DNA from: JAZKFT01 sp043760535
GTDB lineage: Bacteria; Bacteroidota; Bacteroidia; Chitinophagales; Chitinophagaceae
Assembly: GCA_043760535.1 (NCBI GenBank)
Contig: JAYUOV010000314.1
Location: 1-24,076, forward strand
Direction: 5' to 3'
DNA: 24,076 nucleotides
Numbering within the stretch: the first letter of the stretch is position 1; each line of letters begins with the position of its first letter. Both the position numbers and the translations under genes were made by a program. This document shows, piece by piece, positions 16,396-23,431 of the stretch. Below the pieces are notes generated by a model. That model was given only the letters and a program-made list of their open reading frames with translations. It did not search any database and was not told the DNA's origin.

Positions 16396-17274
16396 TTAAT
16401 TTCTTTTATCCAAACCCCATGCCAGCTTATTTCTTAGCGTTTCCAGAAAGGTATTTTCGTTAAGCCTTACAAGGCCAATGGTGAAGGATTCTTTGCGTAC
16501 AGCAAGCTGTATGTCTTTTTCTACTATTTCACGTCGGCTATCTAGGCTGCATAAAAACTGATCGGTGCGGCCTTCTATTTCGAAAGAAATAATGTTGTGA
16601 TCGGGCACTACTAGAGAGCGTACATTTAGGTTGTGCGGTGCCACTGGTGTAATTATAAAACTGCCACATTCGGGGAAAACAATGGGGCCATTGCAACTAA
16701 GGTTGTAGCCGGTGCTGCCTGTTGGAGTGCTTACAATGAGGCCATCGGCCCAATAAGTGTTTAAAAATTCGCCGTTCATGTACGTGTGTACTTTTATCAT
16801 GGGCGAAGTATCTTTTTTATGAATCACAAATTCGTTGAGGCCAAATGGCGCACCGCCAAAAAGTGGTAAGTTAGAATCTACATGAATCAATGTGCGCTGA
16901 TCAATGTGATAGGTGCGGCTAGTTAGTGATTCCACAGCATGGTGCATTTCGTTTTTGCCAATACTGGCTAAAAAACCAAGCCTTCCAAAATTGATACCAA
17001 GCAGCGGAATTTCTTTATCCCTTACTAGGGTTACAGCATCTAGCATAGTGCCATCTCCGCCAAGGCTTATGAGGCAATCAATCCCATCGTCTAGGCCACT
17101 TGTGTTAGTAAAAGTGCTGTATTGAAACGATTTGGTATTGCGTTCGAAAGTTTTGGTAACGAGTGGGGCGTATATAAAGCACTCTGCTTTTTGCAATTTT
17201 AATTCCTGCATTAATGCTTTTAAGTGCTGTTCTATTTCTTCATCGAGGCCGCGGCTATAGATGGCTACTTTCAT
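16396..17274 (-). CDS. nadK: NAD kinase
   Basis: The 292-residue enzyme phosphorylates NAD to NADP using ATP or polyphosphate. The key motifs are in place: ISLGGDGTMLDA (GGDGT at 72-76), GLNEFVI (NE at 147-148), and VSTPTGSTGYNLSCNGP (TPTGSTGY at 183-190), followed by the CPL-like VAPHNLNVRSLVVPD. Length and order match the bacterial family. The start ATG at 17274 begins with the family-typical MKVAIYSRG. The gene is on the minus strand, convergent with xseB and downstream of the BamA-like gene, 181 bp away. Cytoplasmic. Confidence 0.95.
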   Translation of the reverse strand: MKVAIYSRGLDEEIEQHLKALMQELKLQKAECFIYAPLVTKTFERNTKSFQYSTFTNTSGLDDGIDCLISLGGDGTMLDAVTLVRDKEIPLLGINFGRLGFLASIGKNEMHHAVESLTSRTYHIDQRTLIHVDSNLPLFGGAPFGLNEFVIHKKDTSPMIKVHTYMNGEFLNTYWADGLIVSTPTGSTGYNLSCNGPIVFPECGSFIITPVAPHNLNVRSLVVPDHNIISFEIEGRTDQFLCSLDSRREIVEKDIQLAVRKESFTIGLVRLNENTFLETLRNKLAWGLDKRN

Positions 17275-17282
17275 GGGATGTT

Positions 17283-17375
17283 AAGGTTCAAATTTTTTTA
17301 TACAAGGTTCAAGGCGCAAAGTTCATTAGATAAGGTTGAGGAAACAAAGTTTAGCTTACAAGGAACAAGGTTTTA
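17283..17375. repeat. Degenerate CAAGGTTCAAGG-type intergenic repeat
   Basis: This contains several imperfect copies of AAGGTTCAAG / CAAGGAACAAGG. The wording is like the gap at 4018-4105. No gene, hairpin or promoter box is evident in this spacer upstream of nadK. Confidence 0.35.
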
Positions 17376-17455
17376 GTGATATTGAACAAGGGCGTTATTT
17401 TAATAAATAATACTAACGTTTTTGAATTGTTATACCTTAAAAGGAAACTTTGATT

Positions 17456-18883
17456 TTAAAAGTCGGAACCGGTGTGGTAGTAAATACCCCTGCTGCCGAG
17501 CTGGTTAAAACTAAACTCCATTTTAAGTACTAAATCATAAATGGTTACAATGTCTATCCCAAAACCACCGCTACGAAGCAGTTTGTTACTAAGCCGGCTA
17601 TTATTGGTTTTATTTTGGGTGTATACATAACCAAGGTCGCCAAAGGCTTTTGCATAAAATGTAAAAGGAATGCGGTCGTGGCTTTTGCTTTTTATAAAAT
17701 TTTTGAAAGTAAAGGCAAACATCTTTTTTCTTATAGTTCCTTTTAATACGCCGCCTGCTACACCATCTACTACCAAATATTCCATGCCCCGCATACTGAG
17801 GTCGCCAAAGCCAAGCAGGTGGCTGTTGTAATAAGGCTGATTAAAAGGAAATTTTACGCTTGCTATTGCCTGTAACATAAAATAACTACTAGGCAAAGGC
17901 AGTGCCCAGCTGTGCAAATATTTACCACCAAAACCCCATGTGCCAAGGGTTTTACTAAATCTTTTAAACGCAAAAACATCTACATACCAGCCACTGAGTG
18001 GGTACCGTATATAATCCACATTAAAGTACTGAAATGTATAAGAGAGATCGGCAAAATTTTCTTTGAGGCTATTGTTACCAAAAAAATCTTGGTTCAGTTT
18101 ACCAATAGCAGAATCTATTTTATCGCTGTTAAAACTAAGGCGCACACCATGCCTTTCCCTGCTTCCTTTGCGGTAAGTGTAGCCAATATTGCCATTAATA
18201 AAAGTACGAGCAAAGTTGGGCAACTTTAAAAATTGTAGGGTATCGAAATTGGTCGCAAAATTAACTTCTCTGCTACGGGCATACTGAAAGCCAAAGAACA
18301 TGCCGTGCTGCAATTTCTGATCGAGGTAAGGTTGTGTGTAGTTAAAAGATACTTGTTGCGTATAGCCGTTTATAAGCCAGATATTGAGTTTATCGTTACT
18401 GCCGGTAAGGTTGTTATGCGATACTTTAAGGCCATAATTTACCCTTGATAAACTGGCTCCATAAGTGTTTATCCACTCGTTCCAGTTTCTATCTATCACC
18501 CTAAAATAGGGTACCGGAAACAGGTAAATCCGCTCTTTTACATGTACCAAAATATCCACCATTTCGCTACCTACATCGGTGGTATTTATAACCACATCCA
18601 CAAATAATGTAGTGTTAATCAGTTGTTCCCGTGTAAGGGTTATTCTGTATTGCAAATCTTTAATGAGGTAAGTGGTGTCTTTTTCAAAAGCAAATTCTCT
18701 TTCTACAATATACACTTTGGTTCGGTTGTTTCCGGTGATGATAATGTTTCTTACGGTGCGGAATACTGCTTGTAAACCAGAAGAATCAATATTGGTTATT
18801 GCCGAATCCACAATGGCTTTTTGTGCTATGCCGCAGCAGCATAAAAGCATCAAAAAACAACATGTAAAAAGGCGAATCAGCAT
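17456..18883 (-). CDS. BamA/TamA-family outer-membrane protein with one POTRA-like domain
   Basis: A signal peptide (MLIRLFTCCFLMLLCCCGIA) starts at ATG 18883; a longer open frame to 19054 has no signal before it and is rejected. Residues about 40-120 form one POTRA-like domain (NIIITGNNRTKVYIVEREF, then ISR-like helix TREQLINTTLFVDVVI). The rest is a 16-strand-type Omp85 barrel of about 340 residues with LSMRGMEYLVVDGVAGG, the counterpart of the RGY/RGF loop motif, and FGIDIVTIYDLVLKMEFSF near the end, closing with an aromatic residue. At 475 residues it is much shorter than BamA (about 800), so it is likely an accessory Omp85 protein, not the essential insertase. It is divergent from the serine hydrolase gene. 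Confidence 0.8.
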   Translation of the reverse strand: MLIRLFTCCFLMLLCCCGIAQKAIVDSAITNIDSSGLQAVFRTVRNIIITGNNRTKVYIVEREFAFEKDTTYLIKDLQYRITLTREQLINTTLFVDVVINTTDVGSEMVDILVHVKERIYLFPVPYFRVIDRNWNEWINTYGASLSRVNYGLKVSHNNLTGSNDKLNIWLINGYTQQVSFNYTQPYLDQKLQHGMFFGFQYARSREVNFATNFDTLQFLKLPNFARTFINGNIGYTYRKGSRERHGVRLSFNSDKIDSAIGKLNQDFFGNNSLKENFADLSYTFQYFNVDYIRYPLSGWYVDVFAFKRFSKTLGTWGFGGKYLHSWALPLPSSYFMLQAIASVKFPFNQPYYNSHLLGFGDLSMRGMEYLVVDGVAGGVLKGTIRKKMFAFTFKNFIKSKSHDRIPFTFYAKAFGDLGYVYTQNKTNNSRLSNKLLRSGGFGIDIVTIYDLVLKMEFSFNQLGSRGIYYHTGSDF

Positions 18884-19229
18884 AATACCATTTTCTTTGG
18901 GATAATAAATGTAACGAATTGTGTTATACCACTTTAAACGATACATGAATATGGGTGTTTTGTTTGGGTTAACACCCCCTAGATTTACGATACATTTTAT
19001 CAAACAGAAAATTAATGAAACACTGCATGTAAGTAATACACCATATTTACACAAATTTGAAGTGTATAACTTGCCTATAGCACCACGTTCTATGGTTGCG
19101 ATGGATTATTTAAGAAAAGAAACCGATGATCCGTATAACCTGCACTTTGGATTTCTGAATAAAACCAATCTCATTAACTTTAAAGCGAAAACGACTATCG
19201 AAATACTTGAATGCACTAAAACTACAAGC
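18884..19229. other. Divergent intergenic region
   Basis: There are about 345 bp between the BamA-like gene and the serine hydrolase, which point away from each other. Open frames extend into it from both sides, but these extensions overlap each other on opposite strands and precede the two signal peptides, so I treat them as non-coding. Promoters for both genes should be here; I did not find a clean TAnnTTTG box. Confidence 0.45.
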
Positions 19230-20630
19230 ATGAAAAAAATAACCTTCTTAACATTGGCTGCTACAATGCTATTGGCCTGTAATACAAAAAAAGCTACCAA
19301 TAAAACAGCCGCCCAGTTAGATGAATACCTAACTGCACAGCAAAACTATTACCGATTTAACGGCAATGTGCTGGTGGCAGAAAATGGAAAAATAGTTTTT
19401 CAAAAATCGTATGGCTTTGCCAATTTTGATGCCAAACGTATGCTAAACGACTCCTCTGTATTTGAACTGGCATCGGTAAGCAAACAATTTACTGCTACAG
19501 CTATTTTATTATTAAAGGATAAGGGTAAATTACAACTTACCGATTCTTTGCGGCAGTATTTTCCAGAGCTTCCATACAGCGGCGTTAGTATTTACCAAAT
19601 GCTTAACCATACATCTGGGTTGCCAGATTATGAAAGTGCTATGAATGAAAAATGGGACTATAATAAAGTTGCTTTTAACCTTGATATGATTGCGTTTCTT
19701 ACAAAAGAAAAGCTTGCGGTTTTATTTGCTCCAGGTACCCAATGGCAATACAGCAATACTGCTTATGCCTTACTTGCGTCTATTGTAGAAAAAGTTTCGG
19801 GGCAATCTTTCAGTGCATTTTTGGCAGCTAATGTTTTTCAGCCATTGCAAATGAACCATACCAGAATCTATAATACCCGCCGCTCTGTAAAAGATACCAT
19901 TGCCAACTATGCTTTTGGTTTTGTGTATAACGATAGTTTAAAAAAACATGTATTGCCCGATAGTGTACCCGAATTAAAGTTTGTAATGTATTTAGACGGC
20001 ATACAAGGTGATGGAACAGTTAATTCAACCACTGCAGATTTATTAAAATGGGACAGGGCTTTAAAAAATCATTCGCTACTAAGCGAGGCCACACAAAATG
20101 AAATGCTGAAAGAGCAGGCCATTGTGGATACAGCAACAAAATCCCATTACGGTTTTGGCGTGTTTATAGAAAAGTCGGAGTTGGGATACATGGTTTCGCA
20201 TTCTGGTGGTTGGCCGGGTTATACAACCTATCTGGCAAGAAATGTGGATAAAGACCAAACCTTTATTGTGCTGTCAAACAATTCATCTCCATCGCCCACA
20301 ATAGCCACAGCGCTGCAACATATAATAAATGGCAAACCGGTAGTTACAGCCTATCTGCACAAAGCAATAAATATGGATTCTGTAAGCATGCAACGGTTTG
20401 TAGGAAAATATAAAGCAACCAATGAAATAAGTATTGAACGTAGTGGTAACAAACTTTTCAGGGTTAGCCCTAACGGACAAAAGATTGAACTGAAACCAGA
20501 ATCGGACACTACGTTTTTTTATGCAGATGGCAGCGACCGCCAGATAGCTTTTGAAATGGATACCAATAAAAAAATTACAAAAGCATGGATGATTAATTAT
20601 GGCATAAAAAAGGCATTAGAAAAATTATGA
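19230..20630 (+). CDS. Serine beta-lactamase/transpeptidase-family lipoprotein
   Basis: From ATG 19230 the protein has 466 residues with a lipoprotein signal (LLAC, Cys17). The catalytic set of class C beta-lactamases and D-Ala-D-Ala peptidases is present: S82-V-S-K85, Y174-S-N176, and HSGGWPGY at 324-331 in place of the KTG box. The stretch QMLNHTSGLPDY is also diagnostic of the family. The last about 100 residues form a beta-rich domain seen after many such hydrolases. The substrate could be cell-wall peptides or an ester; the sequence does not decide. An open frame reaches back to 18921, but the signal peptide marks 19230 as the start. Periplasmic or cell-envelope location. Confidence 0.88.
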   Translation: MKKITFLTLAATMLLACNTKKATNKTAAQLDEYLTAQQNYYRFNGNVLVAENGKIVFQKSYGFANFDAKRMLNDSSVFELASVSKQFTATAILLLKDKGKLQLTDSLRQYFPELPYSGVSIYQMLNHTSGLPDYESAMNEKWDYNKVAFNLDMIAFLTKEKLAVLFAPGTQWQYSNTAYALLASIVEKVSGQSFSAFLAANVFQPLQMNHTRIYNTRRSVKDTIANYAFGFVYNDSLKKHVLPDSVPELKFVMYLDGIQGDGTVNSTTADLLKWDRALKNHSLLSEATQNEMLKEQAIVDTATKSHYGFGVFIEKSELGYMVSHSGGWPGYTTYLARNVDKDQTFIVLSNNSSPSPTIATALQHIINGKPVVTAYLHKAINMDSVSMQRFVGKYKATNEISIERSGNKLFRVSPNGQKIELKPESDTTFFYADGSDRQIAFEMDTNKKITKAWMINYGIKKALEKL

Positions 20631-20664
20631 GGACAGGGTTAAGCGTACGGGCAAATGGACGATA

Positions 20665-20697
20665 GAACCAGAAAATCATGCAGATTTTGGTTCGTTT
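20665..20697 (+). terminator. Rho-independent terminator after serine hydrolase
   Basis: GAACC and GGTTC close a stem that continues with AAAAT / ATTTT across a small AG bulge, with a short loop, followed by GTTTTTC. It lies 34 bp past the stop codon of the hydrolase gene. Confidence 0.7.
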
Positions 20698-20775
20698 TTC
20701 TCAAGTACAACCTTGGGCTAAACGGGGGTGCCTTACAGTAGCATATCAGGTTCAATTTCATAATAAAAGTAACGG

Positions 20776-20807
20776 GTAGGCACCTCGACGGATGCCGGGG
20801 CGCCTAC
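20776..20807. repeat. GC-rich hairpin in intergenic region
   Basis: GTAGGC (20776-20781) pairs with GCCTAC (20802-20807), and the stem continues with an A/C mismatch and CC/GG pairs. This is an isolated GC-rich palindrome in AT-rich surroundings, probably another dispersed repeat or the end of one. The flanks 20698-20931 hold no gene. Confidence 0.5.
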
Positions 20808-20931
20808 TTCTGCACATTCTGGCACCTAAAGGAAGATTTGTTTCAACAAGGAGAACTATATTCTTTTTTACCTTCAATGGTTCTCTAAATTTGTGGATAT
20901 TCCATTGCAATCATTAATAATTGTGCATTTT

Positions 20932-21130
20932 CAGAACTCCTTACCCTCTGAACTGAAACCGCCAATTATTCGCAGTCTAAAAGCCCGATAGTAGCATACA
21001 GTTGAACGGAGTCCCGTAATGCTACGGGATTTACAACGTTCGCCAATGTCGCTCCATCAGGGCAAGGCTTTCGCTGGGTTCAAAAAAAAGAAAACTACGC
21101 AATGAAAACTACGAAGGGTAAGGAGTTCTG
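20932..21130 (-). mobile_element. MITE-like element, copy B (199 bp)
   Basis: It has the same 13-bp terminal inverted repeats as copy A (CAGAACTCCTTAC at 20932-20944, GTAAGGAGTTCTG at 21118-21130), extended here by CCCT to 16-17 bp. It is flanked by the 5-bp direct repeat ATTTT at 20927-20931 and 21131-21135. It is in opposite orientation to copy A at 796-968, with close overall similarity and an additional hairpin TCCCGTA / TACGGGA at 21012-21029. It has no coding capacity. It sits directly at the 5' end of a broken XRE gene: removing the element and one ATTTT would join GTG at 20923 in frame to that gene. Confidence 0.87.
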
Positions 21131-21135
21131 ATTTT

Positions 21136-21472
21136 ATAAACATAGGGGATAAAATAACAGCCCTTCGAAAACTAAAAAACATGAGCCAGGCCGACCTCGC
21201 AAAAGTGGCTGCCGTATCAAGGGAGATTATTGGCGGCTATGAGCACAACGAGGTAATACCCTCGGTAGGAGTGGCTAAAAATAATTGCCGATGGGTTTGA
21301 TGTGAGCCTCGACCACCTGGTAGGTGGAGTAGCCTTGGTGCAACTGGATAAACTCACCGTAAAACGGATGCAAGACATTGAACGGCTTTCGGCCGAAGCC
21401 AAATCGCATGTGTTTGCCCTGCTGGATGCTTTTCTTTTCAAAACTAAAATTCAACATAGCTTGGCCTTGTAA
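21136..21472 (+). pseudogene. XRE-family HTH regulator, 5' end displaced by MITE and frameshifted
   Basis: The first frame reads INIGDKITALRKLKNMSQ, then ADLAKVAAVSREIIGGYEH and NEVIPSVGVAK, a normal XRE helix-turn-helix. At 21277-21284 (AAAAATAA) an extra T, best placed at 21282, shifts the frame; the other frame then gives IADGFDVSLDHLVGG and continues to IQHSLAL with TAA at 21470-21472. In-frame ATG before the HTH is absent: the first one, at 21181, is inside the HTH. MITE copy B ends 5 bp upstream and separates the likely GTG start at 20923. The gene heads the antitoxin-toxin pair that follows and probably once regulated it. Confidence 0.8.
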
Positions 21473-21502
21473 TTATTTTTATTTAACCCTAAATATAATC
21501 GT

Positions 21503-21745
21503 ATGCCTACAGTAACACCTCATATTTTTTTACCGCTGGATTTTAACCAACTCTTTGATTTGGCAAGGCAATTGCCCAATAACCAAAAACGTCAATTGGC
21601 CGAACTGCTGCTACACGAAGAGGCTGCCGACGACATCCAAGAAGGCCATAAAAAATTGGTGATGGCACGTATCAAAAAGTACGACCGTAACCCGGAGTTA
21701 TTGATTGAGGAGGAAGGAGCCATAAAAATGATAAACCAGATGTAA
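21503..21745 (+). CDS. Putative antitoxin of a ParE/RelE-type module
   Basis: The 80-residue acidic and helical protein (LDFNQLFDLARQLPNNQKRQ, LAELLLHEEAADDIQEG) ends in EEEGAIKMINQM. It has no recognised DNA-binding fold, but its size, its helical N-terminus with QLPNNQKRQLAELL, as seen in small antitoxins, and a one-base overlap (TAATG) with the ParE-like toxin frame make an antitoxin likely. Its frame is intact while the toxin is broken. It follows the broken XRE gene by 30 bp. Confidence 0.65.
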   Translation: MPTVTPHIFLPLDFNQLFDLARQLPNNQKRQLAELLLHEEAADDIQEGHKKLVMARIKKYDRNPELLIEEEGAIKMINQM

Positions 21746-22056
21746 TGGCCACTACCTACAAAGTATTATACGCCCCGGAATCGCTGGAATAAATTAGACA
21801 TGTGGTACATCATTACAATACCGTAAGCAAAGGACTGGGTGCCAGGTTTAGAAAACACCTGCTGGCAGAGATAGCGGCCATTAAAGAAAGGCCGCTCAGC
21901 CGCTCGTTCCGCTAGGAAAATGTAAGGTTTGCCGTGGTTAAAAAATTCCCCTATGCAGATCACTACACGGTAGATGAACAAAACCACATCATAAAAATAC
22001 AGGCCATCCTGGCTTTTAAACAGGATGATAAAGCGAATTGGAAAATAAGGTTCTAA
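21745..22056 (+). pseudogene. ParE/RelE-type toxin with two nonsense codons
   Basis: The frame has 103 codons and a stop TAA at 22054. It reads MATTYKVLYAPESLE, then TAA at 21790-21792, IRHVVHHYNTVSKGLGARF and RKHLLAEIAAIKERPLSRSF with R, then TAG at 21913-21915, and ENVRFAVVKKFPYADHYTVD with the end IIKIQAILAFKQ. The order of strands and the motifs FPYADHYTVD and IKIQAILAFKQD match Bacteroidota ParE-like toxins, in which the first stop replaces a residue such as Glu (SLEEI) and the second a Tyr (FRYENVRF). Two separate nonsense changes with the frame otherwise clean indicate recent inactivation. Confidence 0.8.
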
Positions 22057-22095
22057 CAACGTAAAAGCCGCTCGGGGGGCGGCTCTTACGTTGTT
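22055..22095 (+). terminator. Long terminator-like stem-loop after ParE-like module
   Basis: AACAACGTAA plus AGCCGC pairs with GCGGCT plus TTACGTTGTT, with one unpaired base on each arm and loop TCGGGG. The stem is about 16 bp. It overlaps the stop codon of the toxin frame. The lack of a long T-run makes bidirectional or repeat function possible. Confidence 0.75.
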
Positions 22096-22122
22096 AAAGC
22101 AGCGGATGCTGCCAATATTTTA

Positions 22123-22148
22123 GGCACTCCGTAAGCTAACGGAGCGCC
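22123..22148. repeat. Hairpin CTCCGT/ACGGAG
   Basis: CTCCGT at 22127-22132 pairs with ACGGAG at 22139-22144 around AAGCTA, flanked by GGCA and CGCC. This small isolated palindrome sits between the two toxin-antitoxin blocks. The wording ACTCCGT is also found in the hairpin region of the MITE. Confidence 0.4.
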
Positions 22149-22228
22149 AATCGTGCTTTTTTCGGCAACCTGGTGCCAATCAGGGGCAATGGATAGGTTT
22201 TTTCAATATAAAACTTTTTTATCGCACA

Positions 22229-22278
22229 TGGTACATATCAGTACCTTAAATTTGTACCACACCCTTATTTGAGGGTGT
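22229..22278 (+). promoter_or_regulatory. Promoter with overlapping palindromic operators for the XRE-VapBC block
   Basis: A perfect Bacteroidota -7 box TAnnTTTG (TAAATTTG) lies at 22247-22254, 40 bp before the XRE start at 22294. Just upstream is GGTACATATCAGTACC (22230-22245, arms of 5 bp), which would sit between the -33 and -7 elements. TGGTAC (22229-22234) also pairs with GTACCA at 22254-22259. Downstream is ACACCCT / AGGGTGT (22259-22278, arms of 7 bp around TTATTTG), in the leader. These are likely operators for autoregulation by the XRE protein. The -33 box is not clear. Confidence 0.7.
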
Positions 22279-22293
22279 ATAAAGTATTTTTTT

Positions 22294-22628
22294 ATGACTT
22301 TTGGAGAACGAATAATCACTTTAAGAAAGCAGCAAAAATGGTCGCAGGATGAACTGGCAAAGAAAACAGGCACTTCTGCACCTATTATTGGCCGCTACGA
22401 ACGCAATGAGATAAAACCATCCATAGAAATGGCAAAAAAATAGCCGATGAACTCGGCGTAACGGTGGATTATTTTATCGGCGGCTCCGAACAATTGAGAA
22501 TGGACAAAAAGTTGCTTAAACGCTTCGAAGATATTGAAGCCCTTACCGATGAAGGGAAGCAGCAGGTGTATACACTTATTGATATGGCCATCACCTACAA
22601 TAAAACTAAACAGGCTTACGCCTCCTAA
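22294..22628 (+). pseudogene. XRE-family HTH regulator interrupted at an A-run (A AAA AAA TAG)
   Basis: From ATG 22294 the frame encodes MTFGERIITLRKQQKWSQDE then LAKKTGTSAPIIGRYERNE and IKPSIEMAKK, a complete HTH, and ends at TAG (22441-22443) after GCA-AAA-AAA. In the -1 frame the next codons are ATA-GCC-GAT (IADELGVTVDYFIGG) and continue to TKQAYAS with TAA at 22626-22628. One A is missing from the 7-base run 22434-22440. The heptamer A-AAA-AAA is a classical slippery site, so a -1 shift by the ribosome or RNA polymerase slippage could produce the full protein of about 111 residues. Gene loss or a sequencing error at the homopolymer is the simpler reading. It precedes VapB by 10 bp. Confidence 0.8.
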
Positions 22629-22638
22629 AAAATAAATT

Positions 22639-22875
22639 ATGCTACAAACTTCTGTTGCACCTACTAATAACAATATTCTTGTGCTGCCGCTACCGGAACA
22701 ATACAGGGGAAAAGATATTGAAGTATTCATCTACTCAAAAGATGAACTGGTAACCCTGCAGCCCAAACAACCGGCTACTATGGCCGATTTCTTTGGTACC
22801 CTCTCACAAGAAAACGCAGAAAGCTTACATCAACATGCAAAACAAGCCAGAAACGAATGGGACAGGGATTTCTAA
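22639..22875 (+). CDS. vapB: VapB-type antitoxin
   Basis: The 78-residue protein starts with a beta-strand region (NNNILVLPLPEQYRGKDIEV) resembling the N-terminal DNA-binding part of small antitoxins and ends in a helical acidic tail (MADFFGTLSQENAESLHQHA) rich in Glu, Gln and His, as expected for a toxin-wrapping segment. The frame overlaps the PIN toxin by 19 bases (22857-22875), typical of translational coupling. Assigned mainly by position and size; the symbol is a family label. Confidence 0.7.
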   Translation: MLQTSVAPTNNNILVLPLPEQYRGKDIEVFIYSKDELVTLQPKQPATMADFFGTLSQENAESLHQHAKQARNEWDRDF

Positions 22876-23237
22876 TTGACACCAACGTGGTGATTAACGT
22901 ACTCAATAACCTGCTACCACCCAACGGAAGGGCTTTTGTAGCAGCACTGCCGCCCGTAATATCGGAGGTTACCCGTATGGAGCTTTTGGGCTGGCCAAAC
23001 GCCACACCCGCTCAGATAGCACCCGTGCAGGCTTTTATGCAAAGGGCAACTTTGCTACCCATTAACGAAGCCGTTATTCTGCAAACAATTGCCGTAAGAC
23101 AATCTAAAAAAATAAAACTCGGGGATGCCATTATTGCCGCTACAGCTCTGGTACATGGCTACACTATTGTGACCAGGAACGTTGACGATTTTAAAAACAT
23201 TCCAGGCCTGATTATTATTGACCCGCATACGCTTTAA
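22857..23237 (+). CDS. vapC: VapC-type PIN-domain toxin
   Basis: The 126-residue PIN-domain ribonuclease has its acidic site intact: D8 in FLIDTNVVINVL, E42 in VTRMELLGWP, D90 in KLGDAIIAATAL, and TRNVDDF at 107-112. The last gives Asp110 and Asp111. The family cleaves RNA, often tRNA or rRNA, with Mg ions; the target is unknown here. It is the only toxin in the island with a clean frame. The ATG at 22857 overlaps the antitoxin and gives the standard short lead before the first strand. Confidence 0.88.
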   Translation: MGQGFLIDTNVVINVLNNLLPPNGRAFVAALPPVISEVTRMELLGWPNATPAQIAPVQAFMQRATLLPINEAVILQTIAVRQSKKIKLGDAIIAATALVHGYTIVTRNVDDFKNIPGLIIIDPHTL

Positions 23238-23238
23238 C

Positions 23239-23379
23239 CCAACAGCCATTAAAGACACCGCATTATTAAAACAGTTCAAAGCAATAGACAACATGCCGGA
23301 ACCCGAAAAAAATGCACTGGTCTCTGTTATCTCTGCTTACATCATGTATCATAAAACAAAACAGGCATTTGCCTCGTAA
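23239..23379 (+). pseudogene. XRE regulator C-terminal fragment
   Basis: Starting 2 bp after vapC, the frame gives PTAIKDTALLKQFKAIDNMP, then EPEKNALVSVISAYIMYHKT, then KQAFAS and TAA at 23377-23379. It aligns with the tail of the intact-frame part of the second XRE gene (LLKRFEDIEALTDEGKQQV through TKQAYAS), with the same spacing. The whole HTH half is missing, so this is a remnant of a third XRE gene. No start codon is near. It probably arose by recombination between related XRE genes. Confidence 0.75.
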
Positions 23380-23384
23380 ACTTA

Positions 23385-23412
23385 AAAAGGCCGCTACATG
23401 AGCGGCCCTTTT
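23385..23412 (+). terminator. Terminator after XRE fragment
   Basis: AAAAGGCCGCT pairs with AGCGGCCCTTTT around ACATG, with one unpaired C, giving a GC-rich stem flanked by A-run and T-run. It works in both directions. It probably ends transcripts of the vapBC block and of the convergent ankyrin gene. Confidence 0.8.
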
Positions 23413-23431
23413 GTTGGCTATTGTTTTTAAA

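Noticed and set aside
18884..19054. N-terminal extension of the BamA-like frame
   Set aside because: It lies before a good signal peptide and overlaps the other divergent extension on the opposite strand.
18921..19229. N-terminal extension of the serine hydrolase frame
   Set aside because: A clear lipoprotein signal starts at 19230, and the extension overlaps the promoter side of the divergent BamA-like gene.
796..21130. The 20-kb span between the two MITE copies as one composite transposon
   Set aside because: Each copy has its own 5-bp duplication (AACTT, ATTTT), so they inserted separately, and the span holds core genes such as xseA and nadK.
21790..21915. Stop-codon reassignment or readthrough as explanation for the in-frame TAA and TAG codons
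   Set aside because: TAA and TAG end many intact genes in this window at expected positions, so the standard code applies.
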